From Cyclobacterium jeungdonense (GTDB lineage: Bacteria; Bacteroidota; Bacteroidia; Cytophagales; Cyclobacteriaceae), in NCBI RefSeq assembly GCF_010994275.1, contig NZ_WMCD01000008.1, forward strand, positions 228,950-292,949: a DNA stretch of 64,000 nucleotides, given 5' to 3'. The translations under genes and the position numbers were made by a program. This document shows positions 34,348 to 44,500 of the stretch, piece by piece. The notes under the pieces are model-generated. The model ran no database searches and had not been told where the DNA came from. It saw only the letters and a program-made list of their open reading frames with translations. Each line of letters opens with the position of its first letter. The stretch's first letter is position 1.

Positions 34348-35649
34348 TTAGTCTAAAGCATCTTTTAAACCTCGTTTCCAAAAAGCGATATCAACTTCAC
34401 CTTTACCAACTCCGTTGTGAACCACAACTTGAAATATTGATTCGTCTGCTTGATTCCTGTAGTTACGCCTCTTTAGTTCATACAACTTCTTCAATTCTTC
34501 GTTTACCAAATAAAAATGATTATCTTCTCCATGTTCTGACGGGAATTTCCAGATATAGGTGGCATTTGAGTTTAGCAGCTCCAAAATGTAGTGGGATTTG
34601 TTTTTGCCAATATGTGAAAATAAAAACCCAAAATTTGGCAGGAATGTGAATTGAATTTTGAATTGAACACTTTGGACCTTATCGGCTAGATAGCGTAGAT
34701 GCTTTGCATTTCTAATGCCGTCGTTCTTCAAAAGAATGTCAAGAATATCATTTTCGGATTGACCAAACAAATTTCCCCCAAAATCTTCCAAATCCGCTTC
34801 TTGAAATAACTCATCTAAAGAAAAAAGGAAATCGTCTTGACTATTTGGAGTGATCTTAGAGGCAAGGTTTGTTACCCTTTCAAGTTGGATGGCTTCGATT
34901 AATTCATTATTTATCAGCTCCACTTCCTTTGATTCAGCTTTTAAAACGGTGATTTCATTTGTATCAAGTTTTATTTCAGCAAAAACCGTTATACCCTCTA
35001 TTTTTAACTTTTTCTTGAACCATCCTTTAATTAAATTAAACTCTTTTAAAAGGAGCGGATTTCCAATAAAAAATTCCACTTCCTCTTGTACCTCATCAAG
35101 TATTGATTTCTTGAAGCGAACGCCACCTTCTATGATTTCGAATTCATCGAAACTAACAACGAAGTTCCTTTTAATAATTATTGCCTTATGAATGCTATCA
35201 AACTGGGAGGGTCCTATTCCCGTTTGCATGTTAGTATTTTTTGAAAATTGCGCCTCTATAAATTTATTCCGAGCATTTTCCGGTCTGCTATTTTCTGAAG
35301 GCCTACCTCCAACTTCAATTCCACATAAGGTATTCAAATCCTTTGCTTTATAGGAACTTAAAATAGGTTCAAATTTTTCCTTCTCAAATTTTTCAAATTC
35401 TATCTTTGCAATAGCATATTCTGAGCCTGGCTGCGTGGTATCGAAGTTTCCATGTTCCGAGTCAAAATCTATAACTTTAATAAATAATATTCCATCTATA
35501 AATTTTACTACTTCGGTTACCCAAAAGAGCACCTCTTTTCTGAATAAAATCTCCTTGCCAAAAAGATTGGTGTGCTTAATTCCAATTGATAGTTCATTGG
35601 TTAGAAAAATCTCTTCTTTGGTGACTTTAAGCATTAATTTTTTTGACAT
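34348..35649 (-). CDS. Hypothetical protein (433 aa) beside the defence array
   Basis: I do not recognise this protein. It starts with an ATG at 35649. The N-terminal third is beta-rich and charged, the middle is helical and Glu/Lys-rich, and there is a conserved-looking G-G-R-P-S-E-N-S-R-P-E-N-A-R-N segment. No signal peptide, membrane segment or nucleotide-binding motif is visible. Base composition is AT-rich like the later part of the array. It is transcribed away from the array, with 565 bases between them. Its position makes a defence or regulatory role possible, but that is inference only. Confidence 0.6.
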   Translation of the reverse strand: MSKKLMLKVTKEEIFLTNELSIGIKHTNLFGKEILFRKEVLFWVTEVVKFIDGILFIKVIDFDSEHGNFDTTQPGSEYAIAKIEFEKFEKEKFEPILSSYKAKDLNTLCGIEVGGRPSENSRPENARNKFIEAQFSKNTNMQTGIGPSQFDSIHKAIIIKRNFVVSFDEFEIIEGGVRFKKSILDEVQEEVEFFIGNPLLLKEFNLIKGWFKKKLKIEGITVFAEIKLDTNEITVLKAESKEVELINNELIEAIQLERVTNLASKITPNSQDDFLFSLDELFQEADLEDFGGNLFGQSENDILDILLKNDGIRNAKHLRYLADKVQSVQFKIQFTFLPNFGFLFSHIGKNKSHYILELLNSNATYIWKFPSEHGEDNHFYLVNEELKKLYELKRRNYRNQADESIFQVVVHNGVGKGEVDIAFWKRGLKDALD

Positions 35650-36214
35650 ATTCCTTCCTTTTGTTTACATGGCTGTTGGCAGTGGTTTACGGCACTCCAG
35701 CTTTGGTATAGTAAGAATCCCCAAAATTGGCAACGATTATACACCACCAAGGATCCCGAGAAGCATCATTTTAGCGAATTATAAACTAATTTGCCAGTCT
35801 ACCAAGAACTTGGTATTTTGAATTTGTAATTGAACAAAATTAAAATTTTTTCCAGGATTTACTACTTAGCTGCGTTACCCCCACTCCTCCACCAGAAATC
35901 CCGAAGTCGAAGAACTAATTGTGTTATTTTAAAAAACCCATGCACAAATATCCAGGTTTCGCCATCTTCGTTAACTAAGATTAAATCATCTAGGCCAAAA
36001 ACCCTTTAAACATTAAATGGAATCAAACTTGTGTCGTCTAGTACATCTAGAACAAAAAACAATGGAAAAATCCCAAAAATTCGATCTGTTCGATAAGGAT
36101 ACAAAGAATCAATAAAATTTAGTTTTTCTTTTCAACATTAAAGGTTTAATTTAAGCCGTAAGTTTTTTATTTTTAGCTGCTTTTAGAACTATTTTAGTAA
36201 AACAAATTTTGAGA
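35650..36214. other. Intergenic region upstream of the array
   Basis: No gene of normal size is visible. An ATG at 36062 opens a 17-codon frame ending at 36115, about 100 bases before the helicase gene; it could be a leader peptide or a chance ORF. The promoter of the array must lie here, but I see no full TTTG-N19-TAnnTTTG match. The last 100 bases are very AT-rich. Confidence 0.5.
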
Positions 36215-39110
36215 ATGGGTGAAGCACTTCAGCAACAATTTGCTCCTGGGGCTAGAATTAGTACAAGAGGAGAAGATTTTTTAATTACGAAAATCACTGA
36301 GAATTATGATGGTTCTTCCATTTTGGACGTAGAAGGCATTAGTGAGTTGGTGAAGGGAAAGAGCTATAAATTCGACACCAAACTGGATGTTGATATACGG
36401 GTGCTGGATCCAGCCAAAACGAATTTGGTAGCCGACACGGACTTTGGATACAGGAGAACAAAACTTTTTTTGGAAACCCAGCTGAGAAACAGTACGCACT
36501 ATGGCAACAAAATCCATGTTGCTCATAAAGCCGCATTCAACCTTTCAGACTACCAGCTAGACCCTACCATAAAAGCTTTTAAACTACCCCGTCCAAGACT
36601 CTTAATTGCAGACGGCGTTGGATTGGGCAAGACCATAGAGGTGGGAATATTCCTGGCGGAAATGATCAAAAGAGGAAAAGGCAAACGAATCATGGTATTA
36701 GCCTTAAAATCCATCTTGGGTCAATTCCAACAGGAAATCTGGAACCGTTTTGCGATTCCTTTGGTGCGATTAGATTCCCATGGTATTGCTCAAATCAGGA
36801 CAGAACTGCCGGCAAACAAAAATCCTTTCGAGTATTATGACAAGACCATCATTTCCATTGATACGCTGAAGAATAATGCCAAATTCCGGCATTTTATAGA
36901 AAAGTCAAGATGGGACGTTATAGTCATCGATGAGTGTCATACAGTTGCTAACAGCAGCAGTCAGCGTGGGGATTTGGCTCAATTCCTGGCCACTCGCTGT
37001 GAATCATTGGTGTTGACTTCGGCTACGCCCCACAATGGCAAAAAAGAAACTTTTGCCAACCTGATTCAGATGATCGAACCGACAGCCATTCCCAGGTCAG
37101 GCGATTATGATAAATCTGGTGTGGAACCCTATTATGTGCGCAGGTTTAAAAAGCATATTTTGGATGATCAGGTCAGGGCAAATTTTCAGGAAAGGAAGAT
37201 CGTCCCTATCCACTGTCAGATTACAGAAAAGGAAGAAGAATTTCTCTCCAAGCAACAAAAAATCAAGTTTGAAGCGCTTCAGACTATTAATCTGGAAACT
37301 GAAAAAAAACCTCTTTGATGAAGGTGCCCGAAAAGAAAAGCGCGATTTACTCTTCTCCATTGGCTTGTTCAAAGCCTATATGTCCTCCCCACTTGCTGCT
37401 TTTCAAAGTATCTCCAGAAGGATAAACCGCATCAAAGAGGGTGGAAAAACTTCCAATAATGCAGAAGACAATATCCTGCTCTTGGAGGAGCTAAAAACTG
37501 ACCTTCAATACATCATAGAAAACAAGAAAGATTCTAAGTACCAATCCTTTAAAGAAAAACTCATCGAATTGGGCTGGTCAGGAAGAACTAAAGATACACG
37601 CATTGTGGTTTTCGCCGAGCGAATAGACACGATCCATTACCTTTCTGAAAACCTGAAAAAAGATTTTGAACTCGATGACGATAGCCTAAAAACTTTTCAC
37701 GGAGGGCTATCGGATATGGAACAGCAGAGTCTGGTAGAAGACTTTGGGAAAAAAGATTCCAAAATCAGAATTTTGCTTACTTCTGATGCTGGTTCGCAAG
37801 GTGTCAATCTCCATTTCTACTGCCATATCATGTTCAACTATGATATTCCCTGGTCGCTTATCACCCTGGAACAGCGAAATGGTAGGATTGACCGATATGG
37901 GCAGACAGAGACACCATTTATCCATTACCTGATTGCCAAATCAGATATGGAAGGGATAAAGACTGATTTTCATATCCTCGAAAATCTAACCAAAAAGGAA
38001 GAAGAAGTTTACAACAGCCTTGGGGATGCAGCGTCCGTCTTCAAACTCTATGACAGCAAATCGGAAGAAATCAAGGTAGAGGAGGCGATTATGGAGCAAA
38101 ATGAAGATATTTTCTTTGGTTTTGCGCTGCCTGATGTTTCCGATGATGACCTTTTCGGAGGTGATTCGGATGTGACTACCAGTTTTGTTGAACCAGAACC
38201 CATTGTTCCAGAGCTTTCACTTTATGCCAGTGATGGGGACTATTACCAGGATTTAATCGAACAGTTGAAAGCAGAAAGGTTGATGGAATATGATGAAGCA
38301 GAATTTGTGGACGCCACCTATCTCGAAATCAAAAACACCAAAGAGCTAAACCGGGTGCTTTTCGACCTGCCCAAGGAGTCCAAACCGACCCTGAACGGAA
38401 CCTACAGGCTTTCCTTGGACAAAAATACAGTTCAGAATGCCATTGTAGAGGCGAGGAAGCAAAAAGGTGAATGGGCAAAATTCCAAATCCTATATGACCT
38501 TCATCCAGTCATTCGATTCCTGATGACCAAACTGGAGGCTTCCGTGGATAAGGAAGTTGCTTTGGTGGCGAGACATGGAAAGATTCCTATCGGGACCGCC
38601 TGGTATGTGATCCATGGCCAGGTAAGCAATAATCTCGGCCAATCGGTGATCTCAGACTTCTTTGCCATTCCCATGAAAATTGCGGGCGGCCTTCATGAAA
38701 AGCCTGATTCGCTAAGGGATTTTATCCAAAGGTTTGCCATCGAACAGAATTTGCTGACCCAACAAATTGAGGAGGAACACTTAGAAAGTTTGAGGGCATT
38801 ACTTCCAGATGTTATCGATTTCGCCAAGCTGATGCACATGGATCAGAAACAGCAAATCAAGCAATTGGAAATGGAGAAGCAGTTGGCAGTATATGTAGAA
38901 AAACTCAAAAATTGGGAAAAATCAGCGAAGGATCATTTGGAACTCACCTTCTCCGATGTACCTCAAACCGGATTTATCAAGCGGCGGATAGAAGACGAAG
39001 AGCGATATGTGGAAACCATTATCAGCCAATCCAGTCAGTACTTCAAGGATTTGAATTCGCTGAACAATGAAGCGCACCTCAAGGTGATTGCCGTGTTTTA
39101 TAACCTTTAA
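36215..39110 (+). CDS. SNF2-type helicase, DrmD-like, frame interrupted at an A8 run
   Basis: ATG 36215 (M-G-E-A-L-Q-Q-Q-F) is preferred to the TTG six bases upstream. The first frame ends at 37318 after Walker A (D-G-V-G-L-G-K-T, about residue 134), V-I-D-E-C-H-T (about 238) and L-T-S-A-T-P-H. The second frame continues from 37,308 with N-L-F-D-E-G-A-R and carries L-L-T-S-D-A-G-S-Q-G-V-N-L and E-Q-R-N-G-R-I-D-R-Y-G-Q (motifs V and VI). Removing one A of the run at 37302-37309 gives one 964-residue protein. Length and motifs resemble DrmD of DISARM class 1. Nine bases separate it from the next gene. Confidence 0.85.
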
Positions 39111-39119
39111 TTTTTTACA

Positions 39120-40334
39120 ATGAACCCAAATCTGATCAAAAACTACATTTCTGAATACAAAAGGGAATTTAACCGAATCAACCAGGAAGAGCGATACAAA
39201 TGGAAAGCCATCAAGCACTTTCAAGATCATTTTAACCTTGAGGCTGCAGACCTGGCCGCCAATATTGAATCCTCAATGGACGAGGCTAAAAACCTCCTGT
39301 CCTCAGGAAAATATTGGCCAAAACGAATGCTTCGAAAAAATGCAGAACTGGCTCCTGAAAGGACCCGGGATATGCTCCGAATCCTTTTTGACGAAGACTT
39401 CGACATTAGAGAGCGGATCGAAAATTTCAGATCTGATTTTAAGATTTTAAACCGGGAACATTTTGGGAACGACAATGATTATCAAGATCATCGGGCTATT
39501 TTGGTTTACCTCGTTCTTAAATATCCGGAAAGGTACTTTTTGTACAAATTCGGGATGTTTAAGGATTTCGCTGAAAAAGTAGCGTACCCATATTATCCGC
39601 GCCGAGGGAGGATCGAAAATATCGGGCACTATCTGGGCCTTTGTGAGCTTGTCAAAGCAGAAGTCCAAAAAGATCAAGAATTGCTCGCAATGCACGCCAG
39701 AAGATTAGACGATACCTGCTATCAGGATCCAAATCATCATGTATTGACCCAGGACTTTATTTATGCCGTAGTTAAGCACCTGAAAGAAACAGTCCAGAGA
39801 GAATCAAAACGCTCACTTGTGGGTTCGACTTCCATTTCCTATCTGAATAGTGAAGAGCTATCCGTCATGAAAAAGGAGCCCACTTTCAAAGGGGCCCTGA
39901 TCAACTTTATCCAAAATGAAATTGAGAATAGGCGGACTGGCGATGCGGGAGAATTGTGGGTCGTCAATTTTGAAAAAGAGTATCTGATCGAAAAAGGACG
40001 GCCTGATCTGGCGAAAAAAATTAAACATTCATCAAGAGAAGAGGGTGATGGATTGGGCTATGATATCCGTTCATTTCATCCGGATGGGAAGCCAAAATTC
40101 ATCGAAGTAAAAACCACTAAAGGAAATTTTGAATCGATATTCTACATCACCCGAAATGAGTTGGAATGTAGCAAAAGGTATCCAGAAAAATACTACCTCT
40201 ATCGATTATTCCATTTTAAAGACAGCGTTTCTCCGGCAGAATTGAAAATAATTAGTGGAGATTTATCCTCGATTTGCCTGATGCCTGTTTCGTATCAGGT
40301 GAATTTTAATTCTAAAATTTCATTGAAGAAATGA
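39120..40334 (+). CDS. DUF3883 (NO VEIN-type) protein with PD-(D/E)XK-like fold
   Basis: The protein has 404 residues. The N-terminal 260 residues are helical and of unknown family. The C-terminal domain (about residues 270-370) has G-D-A-G-E-L-W-V-V, then G-L-G-Y-D-I-R-S-F and K-F-I-E-V-K-T-T-K-G. The Glu, Asp and Glu-x-Lys set matches the DUF3883 group, which is related to restriction-endonuclease folds. It may cut or bind DNA for the array. It follows the helicase by nine bases, and a 97-base gap with repeated motifs separates it from fic. Confidence 0.75.
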   Translation: MNPNLIKNYISEYKREFNRINQEERYKWKAIKHFQDHFNLEAADLAANIESSMDEAKNLLSSGKYWPKRMLRKNAELAPERTRDMLRILFDEDFDIRERIENFRSDFKILNREHFGNDNDYQDHRAILVYLVLKYPERYFLYKFGMFKDFAEKVAYPYYPRRGRIENIGHYLGLCELVKAEVQKDQELLAMHARRLDDTCYQDPNHHVLTQDFIYAVVKHLKETVQRESKRSLVGSTSISYLNSEELSVMKKEPTFKGALINFIQNEIENRRTGDAGELWVVNFEKEYLIEKGRPDLAKKIKHSSREEGDGLGYDIRSFHPDGKPKFIEVKTTKGNFESIFYITRNELECSKRYPEKYYLYRLFHFKDSVSPAELKIISGDLSSICLMPVSYQVNFNSKISLKK

Positions 40335-40424
40335 GGGTAAAATTTTCCTCCTTTTTCCAGATGAGAGTAAAAAATCAATAAATTTACCCTTGTACCCAAT
40401 ACACATGTAAATTTTACCCTTGTA
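40334..40424 (+). promoter_or_regulatory. Repeated motif in front of fic, candidate operator
   Basis: AAATTTTACCCT at 40409-40420 occurs again as an exact inverted copy at 40334-40345. ACCCTTGTA occurs at 40386-40394 and 40416-40424, exactly 30 bases apart, both preceded by AAATTT(T). Phased repeats before a Fic gene suggest a binding site for an autoregulator. Confidence 0.5.
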
Positions 40425-40431
40425 GCTGATT

Positions 40432-41520
40432 ATGTTTGACAGAACTATTCCATACAACGATCTCCCCCTACTTCCTCCAAAAGTGGATTTGGAGACTAAA
40501 AGTATCTTGTTAAAAACCATATCAGCCAGTCGGGCTTTGGCTCAAATGAATGGTGCCATCCGGAACTTACCTAATCCGACACTTTTTCTCGACACGATAC
40601 ATCTGCAGGAAGCTAAGGCGAGTTCTGCGATAGAAAATATCATCACCACTAATGATGACTTGTACCAGGCACTAATAGCTGATAAAAAATTTGAAAGTCC
40701 AGAAACCAAAGAAGTGCTTCGCTACAAAGAAGCTCTTTGGCTGGGTTTGGATCGAATGAAATCCAAACCATTTATCACCACCAACCTTTGCATAGAATTG
40801 GTACAGAAGATCAAAGGAAATACAGCAGGGATTCGAAACACCCCGGGCATTACTTTATCTAATCCTTTCGGTGAGGTAATCTATACCCCTCCCACCGGAG
40901 AGCAGTTGATTCGCAAAAAACTGGCCAACTGGGAAAAATTCATCAACGAAGAGGATTTCGTTGACCCGCTGATCAGGATGGCTTTGATGCACTATCAGTT
41001 TGAAGCGATCCACCCCTTTGCTGATGGCAATGGACGTACCGGAAGAATCTTGCTATTGCTGTTCCTGAATCAAAGCGGGCTACTCGAAATACCGGCAATT
41101 TATCTCAGCGAGTATATCATTCAACACAAAAATGAGTACTACCACCATCTACGAGAAGTTACCGAGCAGGGGGATTGGGAGAGCTTTATCCTATACATGC
41201 TGGAAATGGTCGAAAAGACGGCGAACCACGGGCTGAAAAGATTGGATCAGGTGACACAATTGATGGAAAAGACTGCTGACGCTATTCGGGCCAAACTCCC
41301 AAAAGTCTATTCCAAAGACCTGGTCGAAGTTATTTTCAGACTCCCTTATACCAAAAGACAATCGTTGATTAATATAGGATTGGGCACTCCCAAGACAGTA
41401 GGCAACTACCTGAGTGCCCTGGAAGAAGAAGGTTTTTTGAAATCCAAAAAAGTAGGTAAGGAAAAACTTTACCTCAATACTGCTTTAATGAATATTCTCG
41501 AAAACAGCTCACTTGAGTAG
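40432..41520 (+). CDS. Fic family protein, class II (N-terminal inhibitory helix)
   Basis: The protein has 362 residues. The active-site motif H-P-F-A-D-G-N-G-R-T-G-R lies near residue 194. The inhibitory motif S-S-A-I-E-N (Ser-x-x-x-Glu-Asn) at about residues 64-69 precedes the core, as in class II Fic proteins whose Glu blocks ATP binding. A winged-helix-like region (residues about 280-355) follows. Fic proteins usually AMPylate proteins. Seventeen bases separate it from the methyltransferase gene. Fic genes sit inside some phage-defence loci, but this family is also a common solitary gene. Confidence 0.9.
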   Translation: MFDRTIPYNDLPLLPPKVDLETKSILLKTISASRALAQMNGAIRNLPNPTLFLDTIHLQEAKASSAIENIITTNDDLYQALIADKKFESPETKEVLRYKEALWLGLDRMKSKPFITTNLCIELVQKIKGNTAGIRNTPGITLSNPFGEVIYTPPTGEQLIRKKLANWEKFINEEDFVDPLIRMALMHYQFEAIHPFADGNGRTGRILLLLFLNQSGLLEIPAIYLSEYIIQHKNEYYHHLREVTEQGDWESFILYMLEMVEKTANHGLKRLDQVTQLMEKTADAIRAKLPKVYSKDLVEVIFRLPYTKRQSLINIGLGTPKTVGNYLSALEEEGFLKSKKVGKEKLYLNTALMNILENSSLE

Positions 41521-41537
41521 TCAATAGTGATAGACCT

Positions 41538-44500
41538 ATGATCAAATTCATCCAAAATACCGGAGACTTTTTTGCCGCCAATTACTTTGACGAGGACTTT
41601 ACTAAAAAGGTACTCGATAAGACCGGATATGCCCCTGAGGATATCAAGGAATTTATCAAGCGCATTACGGCGCTCAAGGACCGTTATTTTAAATTCAAGC
41701 AGGCCTACCTGGAGGAAAACTGGAGAACAAAAGACAAGATCACTGAAACCCATCGCTTCCATTCGGAAGTACTGAATGCATTGGGTTACCCCGGCAACCA
41801 ACCCGAATATCAGGAACTTTTTCATGTGGATGAAAAGACGGTACTGCCTATACGTCATACGCTTTATCGTGGTGACAAACCTTTCCTGATGATCATGGAA
41901 ATGCGTGCCCTGATCAAGGAGGGGGAGGAAGACCCTGATGGCTTGTTTGAACAACGCTATCATTTCGACGAAGAAAGCAATCCGAACCCGCCCCAAAAAT
42001 ACCACCGCTCCCAGTGGGGAAATGTCTTCCAGGTCCCTGATGGCTTGACCATTTCACCCATGATTATCAACAAAGCGCTTTCAGAACTCTTCCTTTTGGA
42101 TCAGCACCGAAGACCCAAGTATATCTTGCTTTGTGCAGGAAATACGTATTTCCTGCTGGAACAGGAAAAATGGTTTCGCGGCTCTTACTTGAGTTTTGAT
42201 CTGGAAGAACTCTTCTCCGAAGGTTCAGTCAAGCGCGAATACTATGCCCTGTTTTATTTCCTGCTGGCCAGGGAAGCGTTGGCTCCTCAGTCCGAAATCG
42301 TGCTGATGGATCAGTTGGAGGAGGATTCACATAAGTCCGCTTACGAAGTCACCCAAGACCTGAAGGAAGGGGTGATTCATGCCGTAGAAGCCCTGGCAAA
42401 TGAAGCCGTCTTTTTCTTGAAGAATCAAGAAAATAGACCTCTGAGGTTTTCGGAAGAAAGGTCTTATGAAAAGAGCAGTGTACTTACTGAAAATGACATT
42501 GAAAACGTTGACAATGAAGAATTAAAAATTGAGAATGGGTTACGTATCGAGGCAGACACGCTAAAAAATGAGTGTCTGAATTACGTGTATCGATTGCTGT
42601 TCCTATTCTATGCGGAGTCAAGGAATGACCTGGATATTTTGCCGGCGGATGATGCGGTGTATCAACATGGGTACTCGCTGGAAATGCTGCGTGACCTGGA
42701 GCAGGTGCCCCTCAATACGGCTAGTTCCCAAAATGGCTATTTCTTCCATGAATCGCTGAGCAGCTTATTTCACTTGCTGGGTACGGGATACAAGGAAAAA
42801 GCGGATGAAACCCGGAACAAAAGTTTCAGGGTTCGGCATTTAGATTCACCGCTTTTTGATGACGGCAAACTGGAAATCCTTCCCAAGGTCAAGATTCGCA
42901 ATGTCATCTGGCAGGATGTGATCTGTCAGCTTTCCCTTTCCCGTAAACAAAGGGGTAAGACCCGTGGAAGGATCTCCTACGCCAACCTGGGCATCAATCA
43001 ACTGGGTTCGGTCTATGAAAGCTTATTGGCCTTCCGGGGCTTCTTCGCCGAGACAGATAATATTGAAGTGCACCGCAAGCTTAAAGCCAAGGAAACGTCC
43101 GAGAAGGTGGCCCGCACCGAGGGTTCCTATCTGGTGCCGCGTCACCGCATTGACGATTTCGATCCGGATGAAATCTACAGGGACAAGGATGAAAAGGTAA
43201 AAATCATCCCACAGGGCACTTTTATCTACCGACTTTCCGGTCGTGACCGACAAAAATCCGCTTCCTACTATACCCCGGAAGTACTGACAGAGTGTACGGT
43301 CAAATACACCTTGAAGCCAATCTTGGAGCGCCTGGACAAGGGGGAAATGAAAGCCCTGGACCTGCTTGATCTGAAAATCCTCGAACCCGCCATGGGTGCG
43401 GCAGCTTTTCACAACGAGGTGATCAACCAACTCTCCGAAGCTTACCTGAGCTACCGACAGGAGGAGCTCAAGAAGAAAGTCGCCCCGGACAAATACCGCG
43501 AAGAACTGCAGAAAATCAAAGCCTATATCGCACTTAATAATGTCTATGGTGTCGATTTAAACCCTACCGCCGTAGAACTGGGCAAGCTTTCCCTCTGGCT
43601 CAATGTGATCCATCAGGATATGCAGACGCCCTTCTTCGGCTATAGACTGGGGGTAGGAAATGCCGTGGTCGGTGCCTGGCTGAAAGTGTACACGAAAACG
43701 GAAATTATTGCTGAGTATCCTTCCCAATCATCAAAAAAATCCCTTCCCAAAGAGTGGTGGGAGAAAGCGCCAAAGCATATCTCGATGGGTAAGCGAAAGC
43801 CGGATGATATCTACCACTTCCTGCTTCCGGACAAAAATATGGTGCCTTCTGCGGGTATCAAACTGCTCAAGGAAGCCCATGCTGCCGAAGCCAAGGCAGT
43901 AAGTGAGTGGAAGAAAGAATTCTGCAAACCCATAGACGCGGATGAATATCAGCAGCTACAATTGATCTCGAAAGGAATAGACCTCCTGCTGGAGGAACAT
44001 TATAAATTCCAGGCTTCCATAAATATCGAGACCAAGGTGCGGGATACCTTCTTCGGTGCCTATGGTGAAGGAGATCAGGTGGCTATGACAGCCAAAAGTT
44101 ATAGCGAGAAGGAAAAACTCGCCAAAAAACGTGGAGAAACCAATGCACCTTACTATAAGCTAAAGATGATCATGGACTACTGGTGCAGTCTCTGGTTCTG
44201 GGATATGCGACAGGCAAGTCAACTCCCGACCCGCAGGGAATGGCTGACCGATATCGAGGCCATCCTGCATATGGACCTGGACAACCTGGAAGCCAAAGTA
44301 CAGGAAGCGGGAGGCTTTATTATTCCTCCCAAGCCGGTACAGTCCAACTTATTTGCTGCTCCAGAGCCCCAGCAACTAACACTCAAGACGTACAATAAAA
44401 ATAAGGGAGAAACCCTGAAGCGACTCTCCCAAAAGATGGACAAGGAGCGTATCAGCCTCTTTACCAATTCACGTTCCCAGATCGTGCAGAAACTGGCGGA

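Noticed and set aside
34176..34649. 157-residue plus-strand ORF
   Set aside because: Most of it is antisense to the 433-aa gene and to the gene remnant; Ser/Leu-rich composition suggests a shadow.
37107..37319. Independent start of the second helicase half at 37107
   Set aside because: The overlap region in that frame reads as basic nonsense; protein-like sequence begins only at the A8 run, so this is one broken gene.
40431..40438. TATGTTTG as promoter element at fic
   Set aside because: It overlaps the fic start codon and has no upstream TTTG partner; it is probably chance.
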